Below are positions 8,863 to 14,273 of a stretch of 27,337 bases of DNA, in pieces. The first letter of the stretch is position 1. The number at the start of each line of letters is the position of its first letter. A program made the position numbers and the translations under genes. The DNA is from a virus. A model generated the notes under the pieces. It did no database searches. It saw only the letters and a list, made by a program, of their open reading frames with translations, and was not told the origin of the DNA. The stretch spans positions 1 through 27,337 of IMG/VR virus record IMGVR_UViG_3300017989_000377; one strand, written 5' to 3'.

Positions 8863-9210
8863 TCAGCCAATCATAGGGGGGCTGTCCGTGACCTTGGCAT
8901 CAATCGCGTCCACCGTCTGGCCGATGTCGTCGAGGTTATACCCACCCACACTGTACTGCTTGACCACCTTGCCCTTGCCCGTGCCATAACTGACCATCAC
9001 GACCCACTCGCCTTGCGCATCCGGGGTAAATGAACCGCTGTATCGGCCGCTCGTATCGATCTCCGTCATCGTGACATCCGGGAAATTCGTTATGTCCTTC
9101 GCCCCGGTCTCGTCAAAAATCTCCATCGTGACCGTCTCGCCGGACTTCGCCCCGTCCGTTTGGTATGTCACCTGAATCGCTTCGTTGATTGCAAAGTTCT
9201 TTTCCGCCAT
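8863..9210 (-). CDS. Ig-like or beta-sandwich phage protein
   Basis: 115 residues from the ATG at 9210, which has an AGAGGG SD at good distance; a GTG two codons upstream lies too close to it. The strands read AIQVTYQTDG, TVTMEIFDETG, GRYSGSFTPDAQGEWVVMV, then KGKVVKQYSVGG, like an immunoglobulin-type fold. A helical tail follows. Such domains decorate capsids or tails. Its place at the head of the structural operon supports a virion role, but this is inference. Confidence 0.65.
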   Translation of the reverse strand: MAEKNFAINEAIQVTYQTDGAKSGETVTMEIFDETGAKDITNFPDVTMTEIDTSGRYSGSFTPDAQGEWVVMVSYGTGKGKVVKQYSVGGYNLDDIGQTVDAIDAKVTDSPPMIG

Positions 9211-9222
9211 GCTCACACCCTC

Positions 9223-9699
9223 TTATTGTAGTTGTTTGCGGTAAAAAATCACATCCGACCCGTCGTCCAGATACTCCGCCAGCTCTCCCACACGCTGATA
9301 GCCCGCCTTCTCATAGAGCTTGCACGCTGCTGTAAAAATCGGATGAGCGTATGTTTCCACGAAGATTTCCCGGTATCCACGGGATCGAGCGATGTCTTCA
9401 ACGTAAGAAAGAAGCAATCCTCCGATTCCACGTCCGCGCCGATCGGATCGTACCGCCAGGTATCCGAGCCAAACCTTCCGTTTCGATATTTCAGCTCCGA
9501 TACCTCCGATTGCCACCAATCCGTGAGCGTCGAATCGCGCGTATACCCCAGTCTCATCACCGGTGGCACCCTCCCATTCTGCCTCTGCTCGCTCACCTAA
9601 CTGCTCCCCCATCGTTTGGTAAATCAGCGGCACCGCATATTCAATTACCTGCTTCGCTGATAGCTCGATCATGCGCCTGACTTGAGCCTGCGCAGCCAA
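9223..9699 (-). CDS. GNAT-family N-acetyltransferase
   Basis: 158 residues from a TTG with a GGAGG SD six bases upstream; an ATG nine codons later (MIELSAKQ, at 9672) is the alternative and would overlap the previous stop by four bases. The acetyl-CoA loop is RRGRGIGG at about 87-94, preceded by the strand WLGYLAVRSD and followed by the helix LLLSYVEDIARSRG. The end has the usual FTAACKLYEKAGYQ motif. The enzyme transfers acetyl groups to amines; the substrate is unknown. In a late operon it could modify a virion protein or a host factor. Confidence 0.85.
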   Translation of the reverse strand: MAAQAQVRRMIELSAKQVIEYAVPLIYQTMGEQLGERAEAEWEGATGDETGVYARFDAHGLVAIGGIGAEISKRKVWLGYLAVRSDRRGRGIGGLLLSYVEDIARSRGYREIFVETYAHPIFTAACKLYEKAGYQRVGELAEYLDDGSDVIFYRKQLQ

Positions 9700-10016
9700 C
9701 CCTTACCTCCGTTTGCCAGAGACTGATAGTGCAGGCTCGTGTAGCCGAAAGGGATTTGTATGGTGATCGTCTCACCCGGACAGCATACCCATTCGATATT
9801 CGCCGCCGCCGTAATATCGGCCAGTCCGAAATGGAACGTGTCGTCATCCTGACCACCCAGGTTGGCCGTGAACGCATACGTCGCGCCCGCAACGACCGTG
9901 GTGGTGTGATCCCCGCCTGTAGCGGCGTCGGTTAGCGTCACACCGCTTCCCTTGACCGGCGCACACATGTGAGGATGAGGACCTACTCTTCTATCGGCAT
10001 TATCAACAATGGCCAT
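9669..10016 (-). CDS. Small beta-rich phage protein
   Basis: 115 residues, ATG with an AGGAG SD at seven bases. Sequence features are a His/Pro-rich start (RRVGPHPHM), a TTTVVAGATYAFTANLGG strand pair and a C-terminal IQIPFGYTSLHYQS. This resembles small surface or head-decoration proteins, but I do not recognise a family. It overlaps its upstream neighbour by 14 bases and the acetyltransferase frame by 31 bases or less. Confidence 0.65.
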   Translation of the reverse strand: MAIVDNADRRVGPHPHMCAPVKGSGVTLTDAATGGDHTTTVVAGATYAFTANLGGQDDDTFHFGLADITAAANIEWVCCPGETITIQIPFGYTSLHYQSLANGGKGWLRRLKSGA

Positions 10017-10290
10017 CTATGTACTCCTGTTTTCGTTGTTCTTCTGGCACGCCATCGCGTCTCCACTTGTAGTAGTTGAGCTGACGGTCCAACATGAGCT
10101 GCTTCGCTTCGGAAAATGCGTTCCCGCTCTTTGTCACCGCAGCAAGTTCTCGCTCGAACTCCTCAAACGACATATCTCTGGCTTCCTCGGGAAATGTGTA
10201 GTACGAAATTTCCGCCGCTGAAGCCTGTCGAATTGGTCTGTACGCAGGCAAAACGTCGTACAGGACCCACGCGATCCCGAGAATCAACAT
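10003..10290 (-). CDS. Membrane-anchored small protein, first gene of late operon
   Basis: 95 residues with GGGGAGG SD. Residues 1-16 (MLILGIAWVLYDVLPA) form one short hydrophobic segment, followed by a charged helical domain rich in Glu, Arg and Lys. The layout suits a short membrane anchor with a cytoplasmic helix, as in spanin or holin-related proteins, but no lysis enzyme is visible nearby. It is the first gene after the conserved control element at 10304-10342. Confidence 0.65.
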   Translation of the reverse strand: MLILGIAWVLYDVLPAYRPIRQASAAEISYYTFPEEARDMSFEEFERELAAVTKSGNAFSEAKQLMLDRQLNYYKWRRDGVPEEQRKQEYIDGHC

Positions 10291-10303
10291 AAGTGATACC
10301 TCC

Positions 10304-10342
10304 CCAATAAGGGCTGAGATATAAGTTCAAACCTCGGATTTT
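10304..10342 (-). promoter_or_regulatory. Twin control element, late-operon copy
   Basis: Read on the minus strand: AAAATCCG, then AGGTTTGAACTTATAT, then CTCAGCCCTTATTGG, running straight into the SD of the first late gene. It matches the plus-strand element at 20777-20816 except for about four positions. A -10-like TTATAT is included, but no -35 hexamer is seen at 17 bases upstream, so it does not look like a plain sigma-70 promoter. Likely a phage-specific promoter plus leader. Confidence 0.65.
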
Positions 10343-10377
10343 GGCGGTTGCGCCAAAGTTTTTCTTACAAATGTAAG
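10340..10377. promoter_or_regulatory. Two adjacent inverted repeats upstream of the late element
   Basis: TTTGGCG-GTTG-CGCCAAA occupies 10340-10357 and CTTACA-AA-TGTAAG occupies 10364-10377; both are perfect. They lie directly upstream of the late control element, so they may be operators for an activator or repressor. On the plus strand the first is followed by GTTTTTC and could also act as a terminator, but no plus-strand gene precedes it. Confidence 0.5.
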
Positions 10378-10497
10378 AGAAATGTCTGCGGATTGTAGGG
10401 GTTGTAAATTTGGTATGAGTTGGAGCGCTAATATGGGGGACCCGCTCGCCCACCGGTCGGCAGACAAGGTGCCACCCCAGGTCCCCCCGCCCCCTCC

Positions 10498-10579
10498 GTC
10501 CGATAACAAACACCCGTCCGCGCGTCCGATAATAGGCACGCGCGCAATCGTCATAACCCGCAAAAGTCGCGTCCGATAA
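10498..10579. repeat. Three copies of GTCCGATAA upstream of the late operon
   Basis: GTCCGATAA occurs at 10498-10506, 10524-10532 and 10571-10579, all in the same orientation (TTATCGGAC in the late-gene direction). The stretch 10380-10626 holds no convincing gene, and these repeats are its main pattern. They may be binding sites. Confidence 0.4.
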
Positions 10580-10626
10580 GTCGAATGAAACATAACCCCC
10601 ATTCTAGGACGCGCTCGTCGGCCTTG

Positions 10627-10743
10627 ATCGGCGGCCGATGAAGCCGCCGGCAACATAGGAGGATACGCGCACGCACGCGCGCACGCGCGCACGCGCACGC
10701 ACGCGCGCACGCGCACGCACGCGCGCACGCATCGGCCGCCGAT
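10627..10743. repeat. Alternating GC/AC tract framed by a 14-bp inverted repeat
   Basis: Positions about 10665-10730 consist only of alternating purine and pyrimidine (GCGCAC / GCAC units, loosely an 18-base period). The tract is framed by ATCGGCGGCCGATG at 10627-10640 and its exact reverse complement at 10730-10743. Such DNA can adopt Z-form, and the arms could extrude a cruciform. It lies just before promoter P1. Confidence 0.7.
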
Positions 10744-10750
10744 TAATCGT

Positions 10751-10779
10751 TTGGCACGCGAGCCGACATCGTGTATACT
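10751..10779 (+). promoter_or_regulatory. Sigma-70 promoter P1
   Basis: TTGGCA at 10751-10756, a 17-base spacer, and TATACT at 10774-10779. It drives the 39-residue ORF at 10813. The -10 region and flanks resemble promoter P2 (TATRCTATAC). Confidence 0.8.
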
Positions 10780-10812
10780 ATACACACACGCACACCATTA
10801 AAGGAGAGGCCT

Positions 10813-10932
10813 ATGAGAATCAATCAAGTATGGTTCCGCCGTCGCCCCGCAATCTATTACCACCCAGCACGTACATGGCGTCAGGGCGTCTTGCAAATCG
10901 GATGGGTCTGCATAGGTTGGGTACTCAAGTAG
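10813..10932 (+). CDS. 39-residue basic protein in its own transcription unit
   Basis: The ATG at 10813 has an AGGAGAGG SD. The product begins MRINQVWFRRRPAIYYHPAR and ends IGWVCIGWVLK: an Arg-rich N-terminal part and a short hydrophobic, Trp-rich end. The gene sits alone between promoter P1 and a perfect terminator at 10960-10985, so it is transcribed separately from the early genes. No family recognised. The roughly 200-nt transcript could instead act as an RNA. Confidence 0.6.
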   Translation: MRINQVWFRRRPAIYYHPARTWRQGVLQIGWVCIGWVLK

Positions 10933-10959
10933 CCCATCTTCCGACGCCCGAATCGCCTG

Positions 10960-10985
10960 GCCAGTCGCTATCGACTGGCTTTTTT
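10960..10985 (+). terminator. Intrinsic terminator of the P1 unit
   Basis: GCCAGTCG, loop CTAT, CGACTGGC, then TTTTTT. The eight-base stem is perfect and the T-run is immediate. Confidence 0.92.
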
Positions 10986-11000
10986 CATGCGCGTCGGTGG

Positions 11001-11034
11001 CACGCGCGCACGCGCACGCCCGCATGCACGCCCG
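11001..11034. repeat. Second alternating GC/AC tract
   Basis: CACGCGCGCACGCGCACG and similar, directly after the P1 unit terminator. With the tract at 10665-10730 it brackets the unit on both sides. Confidence 0.55.
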
Positions 11035-11064
11035 CCTGCATCAGCGGCATCGGCAGCACGCCCC

Positions 11065-11160
11065 GAGACCATCGGCCGGATCGAAGCCGTCATCGACGCC
11101 CGTGATATTGTCGACAATGGCGACCCACAAAGACCATCGGCGGGATCAAGGCCGTCGTCG
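11065..11160. repeat. Imperfect 31-base direct repeat
   Basis: Copies at 11065-11095 and 11130-11160 share AGACCATCGGC, GGATC and CCGTC, with about five differences; the period is 65. No gene is supported here. It may be a decayed coding repeat or a binding array. Confidence 0.45.
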
Positions 11161-11170
11161 GTCGCTGTGT

Positions 11171-11263
11171 GTTTAAAAGTTGCCTAACATCAATAATCGT
11201 CACAATCCACAAAAACCGGCGACACGGGTTATAACGATTATCGGTGTTTGACAACTTTTAAAC
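11171..11263. repeat. Large nested dyad, 30-base arms
   Basis: GTTTAAAAGTTG (11171-11182) is the exact reverse complement of 11252-11263, and ATAATCGT (11193-11200) of 11234-11241. The ten bases between the two arm parts are partly complementary, so 26 of 30 arm positions match. The centre is 33 bases. The symmetry is exact in spacing, which suggests a binding or recombination site or an origin structure. Confidence 0.7.
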
Positions 11264-11285
11264 GCGCAGCTTGTATGTGATATTG

Positions 11286-11786
11286 TGGACAAAATAAGTC
11301 CAAAATACTACGAAATTTTTCGTACTTCCGCCTCCGCGCGGCCGCAAGTCCGGTCTAGTCCACAATTAGTCCGTGACTGTCACGATCTCGGACTAACGTA
11401 ACCCCTGCCTCCATAAGTACTTATACCCTATTAGTCCATCTAGTCCATCATTTTAGAAGAAGAAAAAAGAAGAAGCAGATATAGGGCATAAAGAGGACAT
11501 AATGGGTCCAGTAATAATCATAACGGACGCCTTATGCATATTGCGACTATAGAAAGTTTTAGGGTGCCATGTCACGGACTGTTGCGCAAGGAAATCAAAC
11601 ATAAATACTTGCCACACAAGCATTTACATCTAGTCCATTAGGTTTTTGCTCTGGACTAGACATTGAGCTAATCCCTTACCACACAAAGACTTATATCAAA
11701 ACCGCATTTCGGCGCATGTAAAGGCCGTTTTTGAACGTAAGTCCTTGCCAGTAAAGCACTTAGATTGGACTACCGCCCTGGACTAA
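11286..11786. repeat. Array of TAGTCCA / TGGACTA motifs, candidate replication origin
   Basis: At least ten copies of (T/A)AGTCC(A/G) or its complement occur in 500 bases, including TCTAGTCCA at 11629-11637 with its exact inverse TGGACTAGA at 11652-11660, and TTAGTCCG at 11366-11373 with its inverse at 11389-11396. The second pair frames the palindrome GTGAC-T-GTCAC. The stretch is AT-richer than its surroundings and has no credible ORF. It looks like an iteron or operator cluster. Confidence 0.55.
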
Positions 11787-11971
11787 TCTTGCCGAGACGG
11801 CCAGAGGCCGTAGGACGGCCTTCACCCACCGACAGTACCGATTGTCCATTCTGAGGCATCCTGAGGCCATCTAGAGGCCGTCTGTAGGCACACGCAGCCG
11901 CCCGCACGCCACAAGCCCGCAACGCACAAAAAATCCTTACGTAAACCCTTGCATAGCAAGCACTTAGCATC
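11403..11971 (+). repeat. 23-base iteron-like repeats, four clear copies
   Basis: Clear copies start at 11608, 11675, 11744 and 11948 with pattern CTTGCCAnanAAGCACTTA; the copy at 11608 begins CTTGCCACACAAGCATTTA. A weaker copy starts at 11403. Spacings of the first three are 67 and 69 bases, and the fourth is 204 (about three times 68) further on. They interleave with the TAGTCCA motifs. Confidence 0.5.
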
Positions 11972-11988
11972 TTTCTTGCACTTTTGGT

Positions 11989-12017
11989 TTGGCAAACGGC
12001 TTTGCATGATGTATGCT
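11989..12017 (+). promoter_or_regulatory. Sigma-70 promoter P2 for the early operon
   Basis: TTGGCA at 11989-11994, a 17-base spacer, and TATGCT at 12012-12017. Expected start near 12024, exactly at the hairpin GTCGGC-AGGATG-GCCGAC (12024-12041), which would protect the 5' end of the early transcript. The last iteron-like repeat lies just upstream. Confidence 0.78.
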
Positions 12018-12023
12018 ATACGT

Positions 12024-12132
12024 GTCGGCAGGATGGCCGACGGTAACATCCGCCAGGATCGGCACGCCGCAAAGCTCCCGCCAAGCGGCAACAAGCTCTA
12101 GGAGAAACAAGCTCTAGGGGAACCGATTCCCC
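12024..12132 (+). promoter_or_regulatory. Early leader with repeated antisense-target boxes
   Basis: The leader holds ACAAGCTCTAGG twice, at 12091-12102 and 12107-12118 (period 16). The second continues to AAGCTCTAGGGG (12109-12120), an exact complement of 12 bases in the exposed strand of the small RNA at 18786-18868. Its GGGG also forms the stem GGGGAA-CCGA-TTCCCC (12117-12132), so pairing and hairpin would exclude each other. No start codon lies close to the boxes. Confidence 0.5.
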
Positions 12133-12210
12133 GCCACAAAGAAAGTCGGATGCGTCTGTGTGCCCTTGAATGTGGCCCGGTATCCGGCAGCATACGGGGA
12201 GGGTATGTCT

Positions 12211-12498
12211 ATGGCTAGCGAACGCCGAAGGCGTCTGCGGCGTGCCGAGACTACCCCGCACGATGTGACCGCTTCCCGCGAAGGATTCGCGCTCCAGAGA
12301 CTGGAGAGTATACGCCCACGACGGGCGGGAAGCCACATCACATCGACCATACCCTGGGCACCGAAGAAGCCATCCGGGACAGGCGCTTGGTTAGCGCTGT
12401 CCGTGAATCGGCAGTCGCGGGGCCGTATGGTGCGGGGACGGTCGAACAGCACGCCAAAACTCCAAGCGTCATACGTTCGGGCCTTCCGAGCGGATTGA
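12211..12498 (+). CDS. Doubtful basic ORF in the early leader
   Basis: 95 residues from the ATG at 12211, with GGAGG eight bases upstream, beginning MASERRRRLRRAE. Composition is Arg, Ser and Pro rich and looks non-globular. Another frame across about 12300-12600 reads more like protein (HTLGTEEAIRDRRLVSAVRE) but has no start codon, so a decayed gene or frameshift is possible. Function unknown. Confidence 0.3.
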   Translation: MASERRRRLRRAETTPHDVTASREGFALQRLESIRPRRAGSHITSTIPWAPKKPSGTGAWLALSVNRQSRGRMVRGRSNSTPKLQASYVRAFRAD

Positions 12499-12507
12499 CG
12501 GAACATA

Positions 12508-12533
12508 GGGGGCTGCCCATCAGGGTGGCCCCC
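12508..12533. other. Strong hairpin between early genes
   Basis: GGGGGCTGCCC, loop ATCA, GGGTGGCCCCC: an 11-bp stem with two wobble pairs. No T-run follows, so it is more likely an RNA stability or processing element than a terminator. A smaller hairpin CGGCA-TAG-TGCCG follows at 12564-12576. Confidence 0.45.
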
Positions 12534-12614
12534 GTTGCATATCCTCTCTCACACCGCAAGCGTCGGCATAGTGCCGATTCTATACGTTGTTGCTCCATTT
12601 ACGGGAGAATCACC

Positions 12615-12809
12615 ATGCACGTAACGATCAAAGGCACTAAGCTCACTATCACGGTCGATCTGGCAGAAAAGGGAACGCCGTCCTCCACCGGGAAGATGCT
12701 TCATTACTTCCTGGCACCATGGACTGATCTTGGCGTCAGACACAATGACCAGCCTCTGCGGGCGATGGTGCAGATCGGGTGTAAGAACCCCGACTACACT
12801 GCCGCTTAG
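12615..12809 (+). CDS. Small hypothetical phage protein
   Basis: 64 residues, ATG with GGGAG SD. The sequence MHVTIKGTKLTITVDLAEKG gives two N-terminal strands, then a helix or loop with STGKMLHYFLA and a C-terminal part ending NPDYTAA. It looks like a compact alpha/beta protein. The structured element E1 starts one base after its stop. Function unknown. Confidence 0.75.
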   Translation: MHVTIKGTKLTITVDLAEKGTPSSTGKMLHYFLAPWTDLGVRHNDQPLRAMVQIGCKNPDYTAA

Positions 12810-12859
12810 GCACGGTGTGCGGGTACGGCCCCTACGGGGGCCTGTCCCCTGCGCCGTGC
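12810..12859 (+). promoter_or_regulatory. Structured intergenic RNA element E1
   Basis: Outer stem GCACGGTG (12810-12817) pairs with CGCCGTGC (12852-12859), inner GGG/CCC pairs surround a C-C mismatch, and the apical hairpin is GGCCCC-TACG-GGGGCC (12827-12842). First of four related elements lying directly after stop codons. Confidence 0.65.
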
Positions 12860-12895
12860 AGGGACAATCTAATAACGCTTTTGTGTGGAGGCTCT

Positions 12896-13072
12896 ATGGA
12901 CTTCGAAACGAAGCGTGAAGAGCATCTCGCGAAAGCCATTGAAGCCGAGAAGGCAGGCAATAAGGAGGGCGCGAATCGTTCGTTCCGTCTGGCTGCCTAC
13001 TGTGACTTCAAGGCTCGCGGGTGTGCTGGTTCGGCCAAGGAGTATTGTGATTCTGTGGGGGACGTGCTTTAG
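12896..13072 (+). CDS. Small helical hypothetical protein
   Basis: 58 residues, ATG with GTGGAGG SD. The sequence is one or two helices: MDFETKREEHLAKAIEAEKA, then GANRSFRLAAYCDFKARG, resembling a short TPR-like helical hairpin. It sits between elements E1 and E2. Function unknown. Confidence 0.7.
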   Translation: MDFETKREEHLAKAIEAEKAGNKEGANRSFRLAAYCDFKARGCAGSAKEYCDSVGDVL

Positions 13073-13074
13073 CA

Positions 13075-13124
13075 CACGGTGTGCGGGTGAGAGGCCACGT
13101 GTGGCCTCCATCCCCTGCATTGTG
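13075..13124 (+). promoter_or_regulatory. Structured intergenic RNA element E2
   Basis: Outer stem CACGGTG (13075-13081) pairs with CATTGTG (13118-13124) using two G-T wobbles where E1 has G-C pairs. The same C-C mismatch and GGG/CCC step follow. Apical hairpin GAGGCCA-CGTG-TGGCCTC (13091-13108). Confidence 0.65.
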
Positions 13125-13126
13125 GT

Positions 13127-13138
13127 TAAGCTCTAGGG
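13127..13138 (+). promoter_or_regulatory. Ribosome-binding-site box complementary to the small RNA
   Basis: TAAGCTCTAGGG, followed by AGAAC and the ATG at 13147. The box contains most of the SD (AGGGAG) of the 19-residue ORF and is a 12-base exact complement of the exposed strand (18834-18847) of the RNA at 18786-18868. Confidence 0.55.
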
Positions 13139-13146
13139 AGAACATC

Positions 13147-13206
13147 ATGCAATCATTCTGGGAATTGATCTGGTTAGCCATGCTCGCGTACCTGGCCTTG
13201 TGTTGA
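13147..13206 (+). CDS. 19-residue single-helix membrane peptide
   Basis: The ATG has an AGGGAG SD. The whole product is one hydrophobic segment, MQSFWELIWLAMLAYLALC, long enough to span a membrane. Very short membrane peptides in phage early regions can act as toxins or modulators of membrane proteins; that role is only a possibility here. Its SD lies in the predicted antisense target, and its stop overlaps the start of element E3. Coding status rests on SD, ATG and coherent hydrophobicity. Confidence 0.55.
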   Translation: MQSFWELIWLAMLAYLALC

Positions 13207-13263
13207 TTGCGGGTGTGCGACCGATGGCCGTCGTGTGACGGCCACCGCTCCTGCACCGGTGAT
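13206..13263 (+). promoter_or_regulatory. Structured intergenic RNA element E3
   Basis: Outer stem 13206-13215 pairs with 13254-13263 (CACCGGTGAT side, one mismatch). The inner step has changed from GGG/CCC to other complementary bases. Apical hairpin GGCCGTC-GTGT-GACGGCC (13226-13243). The translation module GGGAGAAAGGCAGGTG follows at 13264-13279. Confidence 0.6.
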
Positions 13264-13281
13264 GGGAGAAAGGCAGGTGAT

Positions 13282-13476
13282 ATGATTTTCGAAAAAGGTG
13301 AACGGTATCACCGCCATTTGCGATATGCAATGCTTATCGCGAGTGGCTACGATTGGACTTGCCCTGTGTGTGGCGAGTGTAACCACGAGACGTGTTTTCC
13401 GCGAGCGCGGACTGTAGTGTGCGTGGAGTGTAGGCATTCCTTCCGCACGAGAGACCCGGAACATGCCCTGGAGTAG
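13282..13476 (+). CDS. Cysteine-rich zinc-binding microprotein
   Basis: 64 residues. It has CPVCGEC around residue 25, then C at ETCFPR and CVEC around residue 49, enough ligands for one zinc. The N-terminal half is a basic helix (KGERYHRHLRYAMLIA). The SD is the 16-base module shared with the gene at 14274. Probably a nucleic-acid or protein binding zinc ribbon; function unknown. Confidence 0.75.
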   Translation: MIFEKGERYHRHLRYAMLIASGYDWTCPVCGECNHETCFPRARTVVCVECRHSFRTRDPEHALE

Positions 13477-13481
13477 ATCAG

Positions 13482-13694
13482 ATGACGCGTGAGAGACGGC
13501 TGAAGCGTGAAGCGCAAGCAGCCTGTCAACGGCGTGGGCATATCATGACGCGGTTTCGCACTGATTCGCGATACCCGCGTGCGGCCTTTGCGGCAACGTG
13601 CAAACGGTGCCATGCGTATGCCCAGGTTCTCCTTCGGCCCTGGCCGAACGTCGTTATCGGGAGTGCTGTAGCTTTGGAGTGCGACGATGTGTGA
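13482..13694 (+). CDS. Small basic protein with CxxC
   Basis: 70 residues. The first 30 are basic (MTRERRLKREAQAACQRRGH), followed by ATCKRCHAYAQV and a C-terminal PWPNVVIGSAVALEC. CxxC plus two further cysteines suggests a small zinc ribbon, a type common in phage early regions. It starts six bases after the previous stop. Confidence 0.7.
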   Translation: MTRERRLKREAQAACQRRGHIMTRFRTDSRYPRAAFAATCKRCHAYAQVLLRPWPNVVIGSAVALECDDV

Positions 13695-13824
13695 AAGTTC
13701 GTGTCTTGAGTGTATGCGCTTTGGAGAGTGTATGCAAATTGCGTGGGCCGCCCAGCAACGGAGGCGACAGTGGCGGTTCTGGGGATTGCTCGCCCGGTGT
13801 ACGTGGCGGGTCTTTAAGGGGTGA
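13687..13824 (+). CDS. Small Cys/Trp/Arg-rich protein
   Basis: 45 residues overlapping the previous gene by eight bases. It begins MCESSCLECMRFGECMQ with five cysteines in 15 residues, followed by an amphipathic basic stretch (WAAQQRRRQWRFWGLL). Possibly a metal knuckle with a basic helix. Coupled translation is likely from the overlap. Function unknown. Confidence 0.6.
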   Translation: MCESSCLECMRFGECMQIAWAAQQRRRQWRFWGLLARCTWRVFKG

Positions 13825-13827
13825 TGT

Positions 13828-14007
13828 ATGCAGCAGCGTCTCAACGATGTTGAGACGGAAGAGTATTCACTGGAGGTCTATAGGTGTTCGTGTGGATTTG
13901 TTGTGGGGTTTGATGCGACGTTCATCGACCAGGTATGTCCTCCAGCGGATTTTCCGTCCGTCGTGTGTCCCGCGTGCGGGATGCGAATTGAAGCCGATCC
14001 TGAGTAG
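13828..14007 (+). CDS. Zinc-ribbon microprotein
   Basis: 59 residues with YRCSCGFVVGFD in the middle and VVCPACGMRIE near the end: two CxCG/CxxCG knuckles of one zinc ribbon, in the style of small rubredoxin-like folds. It starts three bases after the previous stop, preceded by a GGGGTG SD. Function unknown. Confidence 0.75.
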   Translation: MQQRLNDVETEEYSLEVYRCSCGFVVGFDATFIDQVCPPADFPSVVCPACGMRIEADPE

Positions 14008-14015
14008 AGGGTGAT

Positions 14016-14195
14016 ATGCTGTGTGACCAGTGTGATGCACTCGTGATAAATGGCGTGTTGTGCCATGAATTTGAGTGCCCGAACGCGTGGCGAGGTGCTG
14101 TCCGCCAGTGTGCGTGGTGCGGGCAGGAATTCAAGCCGGAAAATAAGTTTCAGAAGTGCTGTAGTATAGAATGCGCCGAGGCGTACTACAGCTGA
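14016..14195 (+). CDS. Cysteine-rich zinc-binding microprotein
   Basis: 59 residues: MLCDQCDALV, then CHEFECPNAW, then QCAWCGQEF and KCCSIECAEAYY. The cysteine and histidine spacing allows two zinc sites. The end (CCSxECAxAY) resembles MYM or TRASH-type zinc knuckles that contact protein or RNA. SD is GAGGGTGAT. Its stop codon overlaps element E4. Confidence 0.75.
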   Translation: MLCDQCDALVINGVLCHEFECPNAWRGAVRQCAWCGQEFKPENKFQKCCSIECAEAYYS

Positions 14196-14244
14196 CGCGG
14201 TACGGGTGCGGGCTGTCGCCCGACAGCCTCATCCCCTGCTGCGT
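14195..14244 (+). promoter_or_regulatory. Structured intergenic RNA element E4
   Basis: Outer stem ACGCGGTA (14195-14202) pairs with TGCTGCGT (14237-14244), C-C mismatch and GGG/CCC step as in E1 and E2, apical hairpin GGCTGTC-GCCC-GACAGCC (14211-14228). The module GGGAGAAAGGCAGGTG follows at 14252-14267. Confidence 0.65.
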
Positions 14245-14273
14245 TGTTAGCGGGAGAAAGGCAGGTGGAGTGC

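Noticed and set aside
10340-10365. Plus-strand terminator
   Set aside because: Stem and T-run are present, but no plus-strand transcript arrives here; an operator role before the late element fits better.
10662-10735. GC/AC repeat as a CRISPR array or coding repeat (reverse frames give Arg/Ala/Cys repeats)
   Set aside because: No spacers of constant length and only simple alternating bases; the frames are a by-product of low complexity.
12016-12506. Two minus-strand ORFs over the early leader
   Set aside because: They run against promoter P2, lack SDs and have random composition.
12558-12586. Third sigma-70 promoter before 12615 (TATACG)
   Set aside because: No -35 hexamer at 16-18 bases upstream; the gene is probably read from P2.
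13347-13844. 165-codon minus-strand ORF
   Set aside because: Antisense to three well-supported zinc microprotein genes.
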